Shown: positions 1-10,268, counted from the stretch's first letter. The stretch: 64,000 bases of DNA from Diphasiastrum complanatum (GCA_029204225.1 CM055112.1:28918703-28982702); one strand, 5' to 3'. Made by a program: numbers and translations. Notes: generated from the sequence alone by a model not told the origin.

Positions 1-315
1 ATCAATTGATTTGGTGATTTCATGGATTTTGTGAGTTATTGGATTTCTAGCTTTCTCTCTCTACCCGAGAGCTCTTGATGTATTTTCTCTCTCTACCCGA
101 GGAGAGCAGCTTGTTTTTACTTAGATTATTTTTTGAATACTTCCCACATGTGTGAGTGAGAGTTGGAAGTGATTGAATGCATGTAGTAGTGTGTTTTTGC
201 CATAGGATTCAAGATTGATCTTGAATCTCAATCTAGTCTTGATCTTGGTGCATCTACACACCTTAGGAGATCACAAGTACATGTAGTGGACAGTCCACAC
301 GTGTGAAATTCAACA
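1..315 (+). repeat. 5' LTR of copia family A, 3' portion only
   Basis: This is the last 315 bp of the 5' LTR; the rest lies upstream of the window. It ends in CAACA directly before the primer-binding site and is identical to 5503-5817. It contains the palindrome CACACGTGTG (296-305), which has a CACGTG core, and two CT-rich stretches followed by the shared string CTACCCGAG. Confidence 0.95.
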
Positions 316-328
316 TGGTATCAGAGCC
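316..328 (+). promoter_or_regulatory. Primer-binding site of copia family A (tRNA-iMet type)
   Basis: TGGTATCAGAGCC follows the LTR end with no spacer. This is the usual plant copia site complementary to the 3' end of initiator methionine tRNA, where minus-strand DNA synthesis is primed. It fixes the 5' LTR boundary at 315. Confidence 0.93.
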
Positions 329-1068
329 TACCTAAGGTTACCATGCATTTTGATCCATCTAAGTGAAAAATTTTCATCAATCTTGAGCTAGAAATTGTCA
401 AGGCCCATTTTCCTAGCTATCTTGTTCAATCTTGGATCAAAAGAGATCAAAAGGACATTGATTGGGTCTGATCTAGTACTGTACGGAATCAGGTGCTCAG
501 ACACGTGTGAGGAACATCCAATTTCAGTTTGGAAGTTCTCTCTCATGTTTGATCCATTTATCTTGCTTGATAGCTTGGTTTGAAGCTATTTTTGTCTAGT
601 TTCTGTTGCAATCAGTTTCATTCCATTTGGTTGAGCCAATCAAAAGTTATAAGCTTTTGAAGAGGGTTAGGTAGGGCACCTAGACCTGGGTGGACACATT
701 TGGTTTGGTCAAGAGATTGCTTGGTTGATCCAAAATCACAGTTGTATGCTTGCCAATCTCATCTATATGTGATCTAGGCACTGTTTTGAGATCTTAGCCA
801 TTTTGTTTCATGCAATATCATTGTATTTGAGTCAAATTTGGTTTCTTAGTGTATTTCACACGTGCTAAGAGTGTTGGATCCTAACTTTGCCTATACTCCA
901 TCATTTGATGTGAAATAGATCTTGTTTTAGAGAGATTTGTGTAGCTAGTGAGAATCAATTCACAAATTGTTGTAAGATCTTTCATAAGAGGAGATAGTAC
1001 TCAATTATTGGATCCTATTGAAAGTGTGTAACAACATTTATTGTTCATCATCTGAGTTTTCTTCACTT
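329..1068 (+). other. Untranslated leader of copia family A
   Basis: About 740 bases lie between the primer site and the gag start with no convincing reading frame. The leader carries more CACGTG-type motifs (501-510, 854-865). The stretch near 650-700 (TTATAAGCTTTTG, then GGGCACCTAGACCTG) reappears in reverse orientation near 36550-36600, showing that the fragment there belongs to the same family. Confidence 0.75.
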
Positions 1069-1362
1069 CAAATGTCTTCAATGGGTTCATCCTTGTTGGA
1101 ACCAAGTGAAAGATTGACCACTTCAAATTATTCAATTTGGAAAATGAGGATGGAGTCCATCTTGATCCTTCAAGACGTGATGGACATAGTTCTTGGCCTT
1201 GAAGAAGAACCACAAGTTCTTCAAGAGGTTCAAAAATACAAAAAGAGAGCTAGGATGGCTCTCCACTACATTAAGATGAATGTCTCTAATGAGATATTGA
1301 GGGAGATAGGTACTTGTACAGCTAACAAAAAAACCTTGGGATTGTCTCAAGACTATCTATGA
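1069..1362 (+). pseudogene. gag: Copia family A gag, N-terminal part, ended by a frameshift
   Basis: The frame reads MSSMGSSLLEPSERL then TTSNYSIWKMRMES, the typical start of a plant copia gag (UBN2/DUF4219-like), which forms the capsid. Two starts are possible, at 1069 and 1081, three residues apart in effect. The frame stops at 1362 because a run of seven A at 1327-1333 has one base too many relative to the downstream gag frame. Beyond the run, the other frame (Trp-Asp, then YEAKNTSRLL) continues without a stop into the polyprotein. The related minus-strand copy at 26452-26877 has no break at this point, so I read it as an indel in a homopolymer or a sequencing error, not a programmed shift. 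Confidence 0.85.
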
Positions 1363-1450
1363 GGCTAAGAATACCTCTAGGCTTCTCACTCTTAGGAATC
1401 AAATCTTTCAAAGTAGCCAAAAGAGTGATGAGAGTGCATCTAGTTATGTT

Positions 1451-4400
1451 TTGAGAGTAAAAGATATTCATAGAGAGCTTGCTTGTATTGGTGATTCCAT
1501 CAATCAAAATGAGCTAGTTCAAGTCATTCTCAATGGCTTGAGAAGTGAATTTGATAATCTTGTCCAATCCTATGCCATTAAGGAGGAGCTACCAAGTTTG
1601 GAGGCTCTCCAAAGTGTGCTAATTTCAGAAGAATCAAGACAAGAGTATAAGCTCTTGAGGATGGACAAGCTTTCTCTCACTCATAATGATGGCAAAGCTC
1701 TTTTTGCCAAGGATAAGCACAAAGAGAGGAGCAAGAACCAACATCAACAATCCTCAAGCAAGGACAAAGTCAAATCCAAAGACAAAGATGAGGAGGAAGA
1801 TGATTCCTCTAATGCTTCATCATCCAAGCTCAAGAAGAAGAAGAAGATCAAGTGCTTTTATTGTGGCAAGAAAGGTCATTATGCCACCAATTGCTTCAAA
1901 AAGAAGAATCAACTCAAGCAAGCCAATATTACCAATGAGAAGGAAGACACTATTGCAAGTGATGGAGAGGGATCTCTTATGGTCTCTAGTTTCTCATCTA
2001 CTCCTTTCAAGAAGGACGGCCTATGGTATATTGATAGTGGAGCCTCTTCACATATGTGTAGCTCCAAGGACTCTTTCTCTTCTATTGCACCTTATGATGG
2101 AGTGAAGAAATCAATATACACTGCAAATGATTTTGAATGTCCTATTGAAGGCATAGGGAACATTCCCTTGAAGCTTGCATCCTCTAAAGTTCTTTCTCTC
2201 TCTAGAGTTCTTTATGTACCTAAGCTTACCAAGAATCTTATTAGTGTTGGTCAATTGCTTGATAATGGCCTTGATGTAAAATTCATTGTTGATACTTGCA
2301 CTATCAAGAAGAATGATGAGATACTTGCATTAGGATCTAGATTTGGTGGCATCTATAAACTAGATCCAAATGAGTATGTGAATGCTTGTAATGTTGCTCT
2401 TGTGAACAAGCTCTCTATGGAGGAATTATGGCATAGGAGGTTGGGACATCCCAACTACAAATCCATGCTCTCTATGATCAAAGAATCCAAAGCTATTGGC
2501 TTGCCAAAGTCATTCTCCAAGAAGATCAAGCCTTGTGAGGCTTGTGCTATTGCTAAATCTCACAAAAAGCCATTTACAAGATCTTCTATCAAAAGCAAGC
2601 ATCCTTTGGAGTTAATCCACTCGGATGTGCATTTCTCATCAACTACAAGCAAGGGAGGAGCCACTTGTTTTGTTACTTTCATTGATGATTACACAAGATT
2701 CACTTGGATATATCTTCTTGCTTCAAAATCTATGGTGTTTGATCATTTCCTTATTTTCAAAGCTTATGTAGAGAAGCAATTCTCATTCAAGATTAAAGCT
2801 CTTAGAAGTGATGGAGGTGGTGAATATATCTCCAATAAATTTCAAGACTTTTGTGAGCTTGAAGGCATTAAAAGAGAGTTTTCTTGTGCCTACTCTCCAT
2901 CTCAAAATGGAGTGGCCGAGAGAAAGAATAGATCTCTATGTGAATGTGCAAAATCTATGAGAATTGAGGCATCTTTGCCCAAAGATTTTTGGGGAGAAGC
3001 CATCAATTGTGCAAATTATCTTTGCAATAGGCTCCCACATATAGCTCTTGGAGGAAAGTCACCATATGAAATCTTATTTTTGAAGAAGCCTAAGGTTGAT
3101 CACCTTAGAATTTTTGGATGCTTATGCTTTGTCCATATGCCCTTGGAAACAAGGAAGAAGGAAGATCCTAGTGCATGCAAAGGGATCATGGTTGGATACT
3201 CATCCACCAAGAAGGCCTATAGAGTCTTTATACTCTCTACTTCTCAAGTTATTGAAAGTAGAGATGTTGTCTTTCATGAAGATCAACACTCATCATTTGA
3301 AGAGGCCGAGATCAAGAAATCTATGGATGCATCATCAATTATTGATTTTGAAGACAATCATGATGTGATGGGGTCGAGATTTGAAGAAGACTCTCCTCGG
3401 ATTTTTTCACCAAGAAGATCCATGAGAGATAGATCCGAGCCTAAGAGGCTCTCATATGTTGACAAAGGCAAACAAGTGGATCTTGATTCCACTAATTATG
3501 TTTTTTATGTCTCTCATGAAGAGCCAAAGAATGTACAAGAGGCACTTAATACCAAGGAATGGTATGATGCCATGAAGCAAGAGTATGATGCATTGATCAC
3601 CAACAATACTTGGGAACTTGTGGATCCTCCTTCCAACAAGCATGTGATTGGTTGCAAGTGGGTATTTCGGATCAAGTTCAATCATGATGGCACCATCAAC
3701 AAGCATAAAGCAAGATTATGTGCCAAAGGATTTGCTCAAATCCATGGTCTTGATTATGAGGAAACCTTTGCACCCGTTGCAAAAATGGTGACAATAAGAA
3801 TTCTTATTTCTCTTGCTTGTTTTTTCAAGTGGAAGGTGTTCCAATTAGATGTATCCAATGCTTTTCTAAATGGTTATCTTGAGGAGGAGATCTATATGGA
3901 ACAACCTCAAGGATTCATCAAGGATGAGTCCAAAGTGTGCTTGCTCTTCAAAAGTCTTTATGGACTCAAGCAAGCACCAAGATCATGGTATTCAAGACTT
4001 AACTCTTTCCTTATATCACTAGGATTTACTCTTAGTGACTATGATCCTTCCATGTATCTAAAGTTTGTTGATAGCAATATTGTCATTCTTCTAATTTATG
4101 TTGATGACATTATTCTTTGTGGAAGTTGTATCAAGCTAGTTGATGAAACCAAGCTAGCACTTGGATGTGAGTTTAAAATGCAAGATCTAGGAGAGATACA
4201 TTACATCCTAGGCCTAGAAATTGATTTTTATGAAAATCATGTCTTTATATGCCAATCTAGATATGCTCACTCTATGTTGAAAAAATTCCATATGGAAAAT
4301 TCTAAGAGCATAGATACTCCAATGGAGCAAATTGTAAAAGATCCTAATAAAGGTGATGAAATATCCTTTGAGGACATCACACTTTTTAGGAGTCTTATAG

Positions 4401-5062
4401 GCTCCTTGATTTGGCTTACCATTACTAGGCCCGATCTTAGTTTTTGTGTGCACAAATTGAGTCAATTTATGCAAGAACCTAAGATCCATCATTGGAAGAT
4501 GGCCAAGAGGATTTTAAGATATGTATCTTCATCTTGTGATTATGGTCTACTCTATAAAAGTGAAGATCTATCCATTATTGGCTACTCGGATTCGGACTTT
4601 GCAAGTGACAAAATGGATCGAAAGTCTATTAGTGCATACACTATCTTTCTTGGAGGCAATCTAATATCTTGGCTTTCCAAAAAGCAAGATACTATATCTC
4701 TCTCTTCATGTGAGACCGAGTACAAAGCACTCACTACAACTACCAAAGAAGTGCTTTGGATCAAGAGGTTATTAATGGAACTAAAGTGCATCAAGGAGGA
4801 TGATCTACCAATGATCAAGTGTGATAACATCTCGGCCCAAGCTCTTGCCAATAATCCCATATTTCATGCAAGAAGCAAGCACATAGAAGTGGCACACCAT
4901 TTTGTGAGAGAAAAGCTTATTGGAGGAGAAATCTATTTGGAGCATGTCAACTCGTCCTCTTGTATTGCCGATCTACTCACCAAGCCTTTGAGCAAAAGTG
5001 CTTTCATCAAGCATAGATCTAATCTTGGAGTTATATCAAGATCAATGCCCAAATCTTCATAG
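1451..5062 (+). CDS. pol: Copia family A gag(C-term)-pol polyprotein
   Basis: The frame is open for 1,203 codons; 1451 is only its first ATG, since it is open from about 1331 and is really the continuation of gag. Domains in order: rest of gag; zinc knuckle CFYCGKKGHYATNC (about residues 135-148); aspartic protease with DSGASSH (Asp at 195); GAG-pre-integrase His/Cys region LWHRRLGHP to CEAC (about 328-375); integrase core with D392, D454 and E490 (the last two 36 residues apart, the DX35E pattern), then the RKNRSL stretch; reverse transcriptase with YVDD at 883-886; RNase H with GYSDSDFASD near 1046 and SSCETEY. All catalytic residues I can place are present. The stop at 5060-5062 is just before the polypurine tract. 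Apart from the gag break it looks coding-competent. Confidence 0.93.
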   Translation: MRVKDIHRELACIGDSINQNELVQVILNGLRSEFDNLVQSYAIKEELPSLEALQSVLISEESRQEYKLLRMDKLSLTHNDGKALFAKDKHKERSKNQHQQSSSKDKVKSKDKDEEEDDSSNASSSKLKKKKKIKCFYCGKKGHYATNCFKKKNQLKQANITNEKEDTIASDGEGSLMVSSFSSTPFKKDGLWYIDSGASSHMCSSKDSFSSIAPYDGVKKSIYTANDFECPIEGIGNIPLKLASSKVLSLSRVLYVPKLTKNLISVGQLLDNGLDVKFIVDTCTIKKNDEILALGSRFGGIYKLDPNEYVNACNVALVNKLSMEELWHRRLGHPNYKSMLSMIKESKAIGLPKSFSKKIKPCEACAIAKSHKKPFTRSSIKSKHPLELIHSDVHFSSTTSKGGATCFVTFIDDYTRFTWIYLLASKSMVFDHFLIFKAYVEKQFSFKIKALRSDGGGEYISNKFQDFCELEGIKREFSCAYSPSQNGVAERKNRSLCECAKSMRIEASLPKDFWGEAINCANYLCNRLPHIALGGKSPYEILFLKKPKVDHLRIFGCLCFVHMPLETRKKEDPSACKGIMVGYSSTKKAYRVFILSTSQVIESRDVVFHEDQHSSFEEAEIKKSMDASSIIDFEDNHDVMGSRFEEDSPRIFSPRRSMRDRSEPKRLSYVDKGKQVDLDSTNYVFYVSHEEPKNVQEALNTKEWYDAMKQEYDALITNNTWELVDPPSNKHVIGCKWVFRIKFNHDGTINKHKARLCAKGFAQIHGLDYEETFAPVAKMVTIRILISLACFFKWKVFQLDVSNAFLNGYLEEEIYMEQPQGFIKDESKVCLLFKSLYGLKQAPRSWYSRLNSFLISLGFTLSDYDPSMYLKFVDSNIVILLIYVDDIILCGSCIKLVDETKLALGCEFKMQDLGEIHYILGLEIDFYENHVFICQSRYAHSMLKKFHMENSKSIDTPMEQIVKDPNKGDEISFEDITLFRSLIGSLIWLTITRPDLSFCVHKLSQFMQEPKIHHWKMAKRILRYVSSSCDYGLLYKSEDLSIIGYSDSDFASDKMDRKSISAYTIFLGGNLISWLSKKQDTISLSSCETEYKALTTTTKEVLWIKRLLMELKCIKEDDLPMIKCDNISAQALANNPIFHARSKHIEVAHHFVREKLIGGEIYLEHVNSSSCIADLLTKPLSKSAFIKHRSNLGVISRSMPKSS

Positions 5063-5070
5063 ATAATTTT

Positions 5071-5080
5071 TTAGGAGGAG
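5071..5080 (+). promoter_or_regulatory. Polypurine tract of copia family A
   Basis: TTAGGAGGAG lies directly before the 3' LTR start (TGTGAAG at 5081). It is the RNase H-resistant primer for plus-strand synthesis, and its position next to the TG confirms the LTR boundary. Confidence 0.85.
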
Positions 5081-5817
5081 TGTGAAGAATTGAAAAAGAT
5101 TATCTATGTTAGATATAGGGGTCTTATGTTTTTTACATCAAGCATCTAGGTGTAGGATGTTGATAGGAATAAATTTGGCATAGATGGCAAATTATGCATT
5201 TCCACTTGTAATGCCACTATTGAGCCAAAATAGAGTAAGAGGCTAAACACTTGCTAATTAGAGTGTAGACAAGTGTAAAGTTTTTGTTTGATGAATTCCA
5301 AGAGGTCCAATAGGATATAGAGGTGGAACCTTGAGAGGTCCAATAGGAAATTGAGGTGTGCTTGAATATAGTCCAATAGAATTAAGAGGTGCATAGATCA
5401 ATGATCCAATAGGATCAAGAGGTGACAAAATGTGGTCCAATCATAGTTAAGCATAGTGGTAGCTCGTGGACCTACTAGTATCATTGTACTCCTCATTTTG
5501 AAATCAATTGATTTGGTGATTTCATGGATTTTGTGAGTTATTGGATTTCTAGCTTTCTCTCTCTACCCGAGAGCTCTTGATGTATTTTCTCTCTCTACCC
5601 GAGGAGAGCAGCTTGTTTTTACTTAGATTATTTTTTGAATACTTCCCACATGTGTGAGTGAGAGTTGGAAGTGATTGAATGCATGTAGTAGTGTGTTTTT
5701 GCCATAGGATTCAAGATTGATCTTGAATCTCAATCTAGTCTTGATCTTGGTGCATCTACACACCTTAGGAGATCACAAGTACATGTAGTGGACAGTCCAC
5801 ACGTGTGAAATTCAACA
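5081..5817 (+). repeat. 3' LTR of copia family A (737 bp)
   Basis: The LTR starts TGTGAAGAATTG and ends TTCAACA. U3 contains a tandem-like series of the phrase 'GGTCCAATAGGA..TTGAGGTG' between about 5305 and 5445, with related units of varying length. It carries CACACGTGTG at 5798-5807. A diverged LTR with the same TG start and AGGGGTC block is at 36922-37540 on the other strand. Confidence 0.93.
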
Positions 5818-5842
5818 TATTTAATGTTTTTCGAAGGACTAG

Positions 5843-5878
5843 AATAAAAATGAGACTTGCACAAGTCTCATTTTTATT
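5843..5878. repeat. Perfect 36-bp palindrome between copia LTR and gypsy RT
   Basis: Two 17-base arms (left arm begins AATAAAAATGAG) are exact reverse complements around a 2-base centre (CA). It sits 25 bp outside the copia 3' LTR, just where recognisable gypsy RT begins. As RNA it would form a stable short-loop hairpin. Its role is unknown. Confidence 0.85.
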
Positions 5879-5881
5879 AAA

Positions 5882-6650
5882 CATGTCTTAGTTGGAATAA
5901 TTTATCCAGTTCTAAGCAGTGAATGGGTGTCACCCATTGTGGTGGTTCCAAAGAAGAAAACTGTTAAAATCTGAATTTGTCAAGATTTTAGAAAATTAAA
6001 TGCATCAATGAAAAAGGATTATCATCCTCTACCCTTTACAGATATTATATTGGATAAAGTTGCTGGTTATGAAAAATATATTTTTTTGGACGGATTTTCT
6101 GGTTATTATCAAGTCCAATTCAGACCAAAAGATTGAAGTAAAACATTCTTAACAATGGATTGGGGTACCTATGTGTACAATAGAATGTCATTTGAACTTT
6201 GCAACACACCTCTTATGTTTCAAAGAATGATGACAATAATATTCCAAGGCTTTTTGAAAAAATTTCTCGAAATATTTATAGATGATTTTCGTATTTTTAG
6301 TTCTCATAAAGAACATTTGGAAAAACTCCAACAAACATTACAAAAATGCAGAAAAACATCTACTATATCCTTACATCCTAAAAAAAGCTATTTTGGAATG
6401 ACTGAAGGTATTCTGTTGGGTCATCAAATATCAGAATGAGGTATTGAAGTTGATCGGAACAAGGCCAAAGTAATCGATGCACTCTTACCCCCAACAAATC
6501 TGAGAGAGTTGAGAGGTTTTCTTGGCCATTTGGGCTATTATCAAAGGTTTGTACAAGATTATGATGTGGTAGCAGCTCCTTTGAATAAGTTACTAAAGAA
6601 AGATGTTACGTATGAATAAAGTACAGATTGTCAGAAGTCTTTTGAAGGAC
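5882..6650 (+). pseudogene. Ty3/gypsy reverse transcriptase remnant (family E)
   Basis: The translation shows GIIYPVLSSEWVSPIVVVPK, then FLDGFSGYYQVQF, WGTYVYNRMSFELCN, and the catalytic block EIFIDDF (FIDD where many gypsy RTs have YLDD or FVDD), then KNAYF-type thumb sequence and FLGHLGYYQRF. The frame is broken by at least one stop near 6136 and others at 6437 and 6619. Same family as the minus-strand RT at 48330-49274, which keeps a longer open frame. Non-functional. Confidence 0.88.
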
Positions 6651-7170
6651 TAAAATCTAAGTTGAAGACTGCTCCCATCTTATGACCTCCTGAATGGACT
6701 AGGAAATTCCATGTCTATGTGGACACTTCTTCCTTTGCTATTGGAAGCATTCTAAGTCAGAAGGCTGATAAAAATCAAGATTACCCTATGCATTATGTAG
6801 GTAGGCAATTATCTACATCAGAAAAGAATTACTCTGCTACTGAGAGAGAGACTTTGGGAATGATATATTTAGTAAAAACATTTCGACATTATTTATTAAG
6901 TTATGCATTTTACATTTCATGTAGACCATTATGCGATAAAATATCTGGTCAATAAATTGGACTTATCAGGTCGAATAGCTTGGTGGATTCTTCTACTATC
7001 AGAATTCGATTATACAATGGAAATCCGACCTGGCAAACATTATGCAAATGCAGATTATTTGTCGAGATTGGAAACCACTGAACCCAATGATCCAATATCA
7101 GATAATCTACCTGCCAAAGAATTAATGTTGATGAATATCAAAAATTCTATATATGGTGATATCATTTAAT
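6651..7170 (+). pseudogene. Ty3/gypsy RNase H remnant (family E)
   Basis: Recognisable blocks are PPEWTRKFHVYVDTSSFAIG (RNase H first Asp), HYVGRQLSTSEKNYSATERE (catalytic Glu region), KTFRHYLL, then after a frame change YLVNKLDLSGRIAWW and YANADYLSRL, the usual junction to integrase. Two overlapping frames (6719-6955 and 6903-7169) carry it, so one indel lies near 6930. It continues the RT remnant in the same orientation. Confidence 0.87.
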
Positions 7171-7189
7171 ATTTGCAAGCATTGTTATA

Positions 7190-8400
7190 TCCGGAAGGAA
7201 TGACCCGAGAAGAGAAGAATGTCTTTCAACATAAAGTAGCACCATATACAATTATATCCGGTGTGCTTTACAAACCAAGAAGTGATGATGAACTTTGAAG
7301 GCTTGGAACCAGAAGAAATCCAAATAGTAATGAAGTCTTTTCACGAAGAAGAAGCTGGAGGAACTATGCATTGAAGAACATAGTTTGAAAAATTATGAAT
7401 GACAAATATTGGTTGCCTACTATGTACAAAGATGTGCATAAGTTTATTATAAACTGTGATCCGTGCCAGAGAATGGGTAAACCAACAAGATCGACTAATT
7501 AGCTGTTGGTACCAGTCTTATCACTGGCACCATTCGAAAAATGGGGTATCCATTTTGTGGGATTGATTAAGCCAACTACAAGACACTAAGAAAAACCGAT
7601 ACATATTGATAGCAACAGACTATTGCACAAAAATGGTGGAAGTTGAACCTACGAAGAAAAATGATGCGAAGACTATTGCCAATTTTCTTTTTGCTAATAA
7701 AATCACAAGATATGGTTGTCATTTAGAACTTGTCAGTGACAAAGGAACTCATTTCATTAATAATACTATTGTAGAGCTACTGAAGTACTATATGATTATT
7801 CACAGAAGGACAACTCCATATAATCCTAAAGCAAATGCATTGACTGAACGAGCGAATGGTATTTTATGTAAAATATTGAATAAAAAAACTGATCAGCATT
7901 CTATTGATTGGGATATGAAAATACCAACAATTCTTTGGGCATATCAGAATACTGAAAAAATTACAACTAAAAAGACTCCATATTATTTAGTTTATGGAAT
8001 ATACTCAATACTTCCAATTGAATTCGAGATTTCAACTTATCGAATTCAACATGCAGATTGTGAAGAATCACATAACATTATTGATAAAAGACTGCATTAG
8101 ATATCTCAATTGGAGGAGGATCGATTCTGTGCTTTGCAGTAAACAATAGTGATACAGAACAAGAGAAAGGAACATTACGATACATGTATGAAAAAAATTT
8201 CTCGGAAAACTGGTGATTTAGCACTTTTATATGACAATAGACATATAAATTTTTTTTGAAAATTATATACAAGATGGATGGGGCCTTATAAAGTCATTGA
8301 AGTATTTTCCAATAATTCGATCCAACTGGCTGATCTCGAAGGAAATCTACTTGATACAAGAGTAAATGGCTCTCGTATCAAGAAATATCATCAACCATAG
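7190..8400 (+). pseudogene. Ty3/gypsy integrase remnant (family E)
   Basis: The His/Cys finger ends CDPCQRMGKP near 7460-7490. The core has IATDYCTKMVEVEPT (first Asp), LVSDKGTHF (second Asp) and NPKANALTERANG (Glu), all in the open stretch 7606-8100. The C-terminal part reads ADLEGNLLDTRVNGSRIK and ends at the stop 8398-8400. Several stops and shifts (near 7298, 7500, 8098) make it non-functional. The same C-terminal phrase is found at 22600-22669. Confidence 0.87.
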
Positions 8401-8520
8401 AAAGTGGTATACAAATACACTCTTGGTTTTACATAAGCAAAAAATCTATGCTTTTCCAATAGAATATTTATTGTTTTTATCTAGTTTTATCTTCTTCTTT
8501 ATTTTTATTTTTATTTTTTT

Positions 8521-8682
8521 ATAATGCACTTGAGGACTAACATATAATTAACTTCACCACTAAAGGAGAAAAATACTCTTTTTATTAAGTCACTTCCAAA
8601 TTATGCAATGTCCCAAGTACCCTTCAAAACTTCTTAAAAATGGGAGTATTGTTTTAGTACTAAGGTCATCATTACTAACAAT
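8521..8682. repeat. Copy 1 of a repeat also at 13230-13400
   Basis: This 160-bp stretch (starting ATAATGCACTTGAGGACTAA) matches 13232-13394 with few differences. In the second copy the first bases are the right half of a 19-bp palindrome (CAAGTGCAT-A-ATGCACTTG); here only that right half remains, so the break falls at the palindrome centre. It ends exactly where the CACTACAA terminus begins. Confidence 0.8.
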
Positions 8683-9160
8683 CACTACAACACCCGCCGT
8701 GATTTGTGACGTGTTTTGCGACGTGAATCGCGAGTTTAATTTTTTTTTTAAACTCGTTGCGGATGTCAAAAAAACACATCACAATGAGGTCGTCAGAATT
8801 TGACAAATACAGGACACGTTGGAGTCCGACATACAAAAGTTGTCGGCTTCCCGGACCTCAAGTCCCAATGGTTGACACGAGTCCGATGTGGACATCGGAA
8901 TGCGACATCCAAAGACATCACATGCAATCCGACGTGGATGTCGGATTTCGACGAGAACATAGGGATGTCGGTTGAAATAGAACGACCTCAAAAATCATCC
9001 AAAAGACGTCCATGCGACGTTCATTTGACGTCTACATATATGTCGGATTCCGATGTCCCGAAAACATGTTGGAATCCAACATTTATTAACAGAACCATTC
9101 TAGAAAACGTCCGACTATCCAACGTGTGTCCGACGCGTTTCAATGCCGAATTGTGATGTC
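8683..9160 (+). mobile_element. Terminal and subterminal region of a CACTA-like DNA transposon
   Basis: CACTACAACACC at 8683 is the canonical CACTA (En/Spm, CMC) terminus, set into a sequence whose uninterrupted version is seen near 13394. The next 450 bp are unusually rich in the short words TCCGAC, GTCGGA, GATGTCGG and TCCGATG in both orientations, as expected of transposase-binding subterminal repeats. I find no opposite TTGTAGTG end with a matching 3-bp duplication, so the far boundary is unknown. Predicted reading frames inside it (8757-9156) look like by-products of these repeats. Confidence 0.6.
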
Positions 9161-9754
9161 CCTGATTAGGTTAAAAAAAAAAAAAATGCTTAAAAAATAG
9201 TGTGCGCATTTTTATCGGGTTGTTCTTGGAGTGGTGTTTTTGGAGAAGCGATGTTCACGAACTGTTTTTGAAACAATATTTTTGAGTTGCATCCAACATT
9301 TGAACCAAATAACAAGCTAAGCATGAGGTACTTTTCATTCCTAAATTATTTAATGCACATAGATTACTTTTCATTCTTATATTTTATTGTATTACTTCAT
9401 GTGCATTATGATTGACAATACTTTATTGCATTGCTTTATACACATCATAAATTTCATTTAGATTTCTATATGTAATATTGATTCTTGTTTTAAAATCCAA
9501 CATTGCACATGGTTTTGAATTCTTAGTTAGTTATTACGTCAATCCACATCTCAAAATTCGACATTGCAATTTAAAAAAAAAAGAACATTGCACATATAAA
9601 AGCAATGGCAATATAGCACGATCATTTGCAATAATAATATATTCATAACATCAATCAATGTATTACAAAATTGGTGCTTTAATTTCGCATGAGTCTCTAG
9701 ATCTAGATCTAACATCAACTAGAAACCGCATCAACTAAAACCTATAAACCTAAT
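9161..9754. other. No gene seen; AT-rich
   Basis: AT-rich sequence with an A14 run near 9173-9186. I see no reading frame or structure here. It may be CACTA interior or the 3' untranslated region of the minus-strand remnant at 9755-10156. Confidence 0.5.
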
Positions 9755-10156
9755 CTACTCATCGTCGTCATGACGTCCAGTCTGCATGAACACAAGCAAA
9801 CAAACTACATTAATATTTAATGCTCGATCGTACTAAATTAAAAAAAATTAGTATGAATACAAAAGCTAGTACTTACATTTGGAGGATGACCATTGCTCCT
9901 TAGTTTGTCAATTAATGCATCGAATGATTCCTTGAAGGCAAAGTCGTACTCCTCCTTAGTTGGTAGACGTCCATAGTTTGCCAACTATCCATGCATTCAA
10001 TTTAAATTGAAATTCATTTAGGGCTAGGTTGGAGCAATCACTCATAATGCATATTAAAAAATAAAAACATATGAAATCAAAGATAAACTATAAGAGTAGT
10101 TTAGGTTCACTTACCATGCTTGCTTGTAGTCCTGCCTTTCCGCTCGAGCCCAACAT
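9755..10156 (-). pseudogene. Three-exon C-terminal coding remnant, probably CACTA-borne
   Basis: On the minus strand three short blocks join through good splice sites: 10115-10156 (14 codons, MLGSSGKAGLQASM, donor GTAAGT), 9877-9984 (36 codons, starting LANYGRLPTKEEYDFAF, donor AAT|GTAAGT), and 9755-9781 (TGRHDDDE and stop). All three junctions keep frame. The middle block resembles the helical tail of plant En/Spm accessory proteins. It points toward the CACTACAA end at 8683, as the last exons of a CACTA gene would. An upstream start is not evident, so this may be a truncated gene. Splicing is inferred from motifs only. Confidence 0.45.
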
Positions 10157-10268
10157 CTAGATCAAGATATAACACCTAGAACTTGATAGATCATTGGATT
10201 AAGCAATCAATAACTCTTAATGATTGTTTAGTACAATCATCATTGTCCTTTTTCTCTAAAAATTGATA

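Larger units (their letters stand above)
1..5817 (+). mobile_element. Ty1/copia LTR retrotransposon (family A), nearly complete
   Basis: This element reads 5' LTR (cut by the window edge), primer site, leader, gag, protease, integrase, reverse transcriptase, RNase H, polypurine tract, 3' LTR. The order integrase before RT marks it as copia. The 315 visible bases of the 5' LTR match 5503-5817 base for base, which implies a recent insertion. The 3' LTR begins TG at 5081 and ends CA at 5817. The sequence after it (TATTT) should be the target-site duplication, but the other flank is outside the window. It abuts a decayed gypsy pol at 5819, so it may have inserted into that older element. Related minus-strand pieces lie at 24771-27105 and 36490-37540. 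Confidence 0.93.

Noticed and set aside
8757-9156. Overlapping plus-strand frames of 72-118 codons
   Set aside because: They lie in the GTCGGA/TCCGAC repeat field of the CACTA end; their similarity to each other is due to the repeats.
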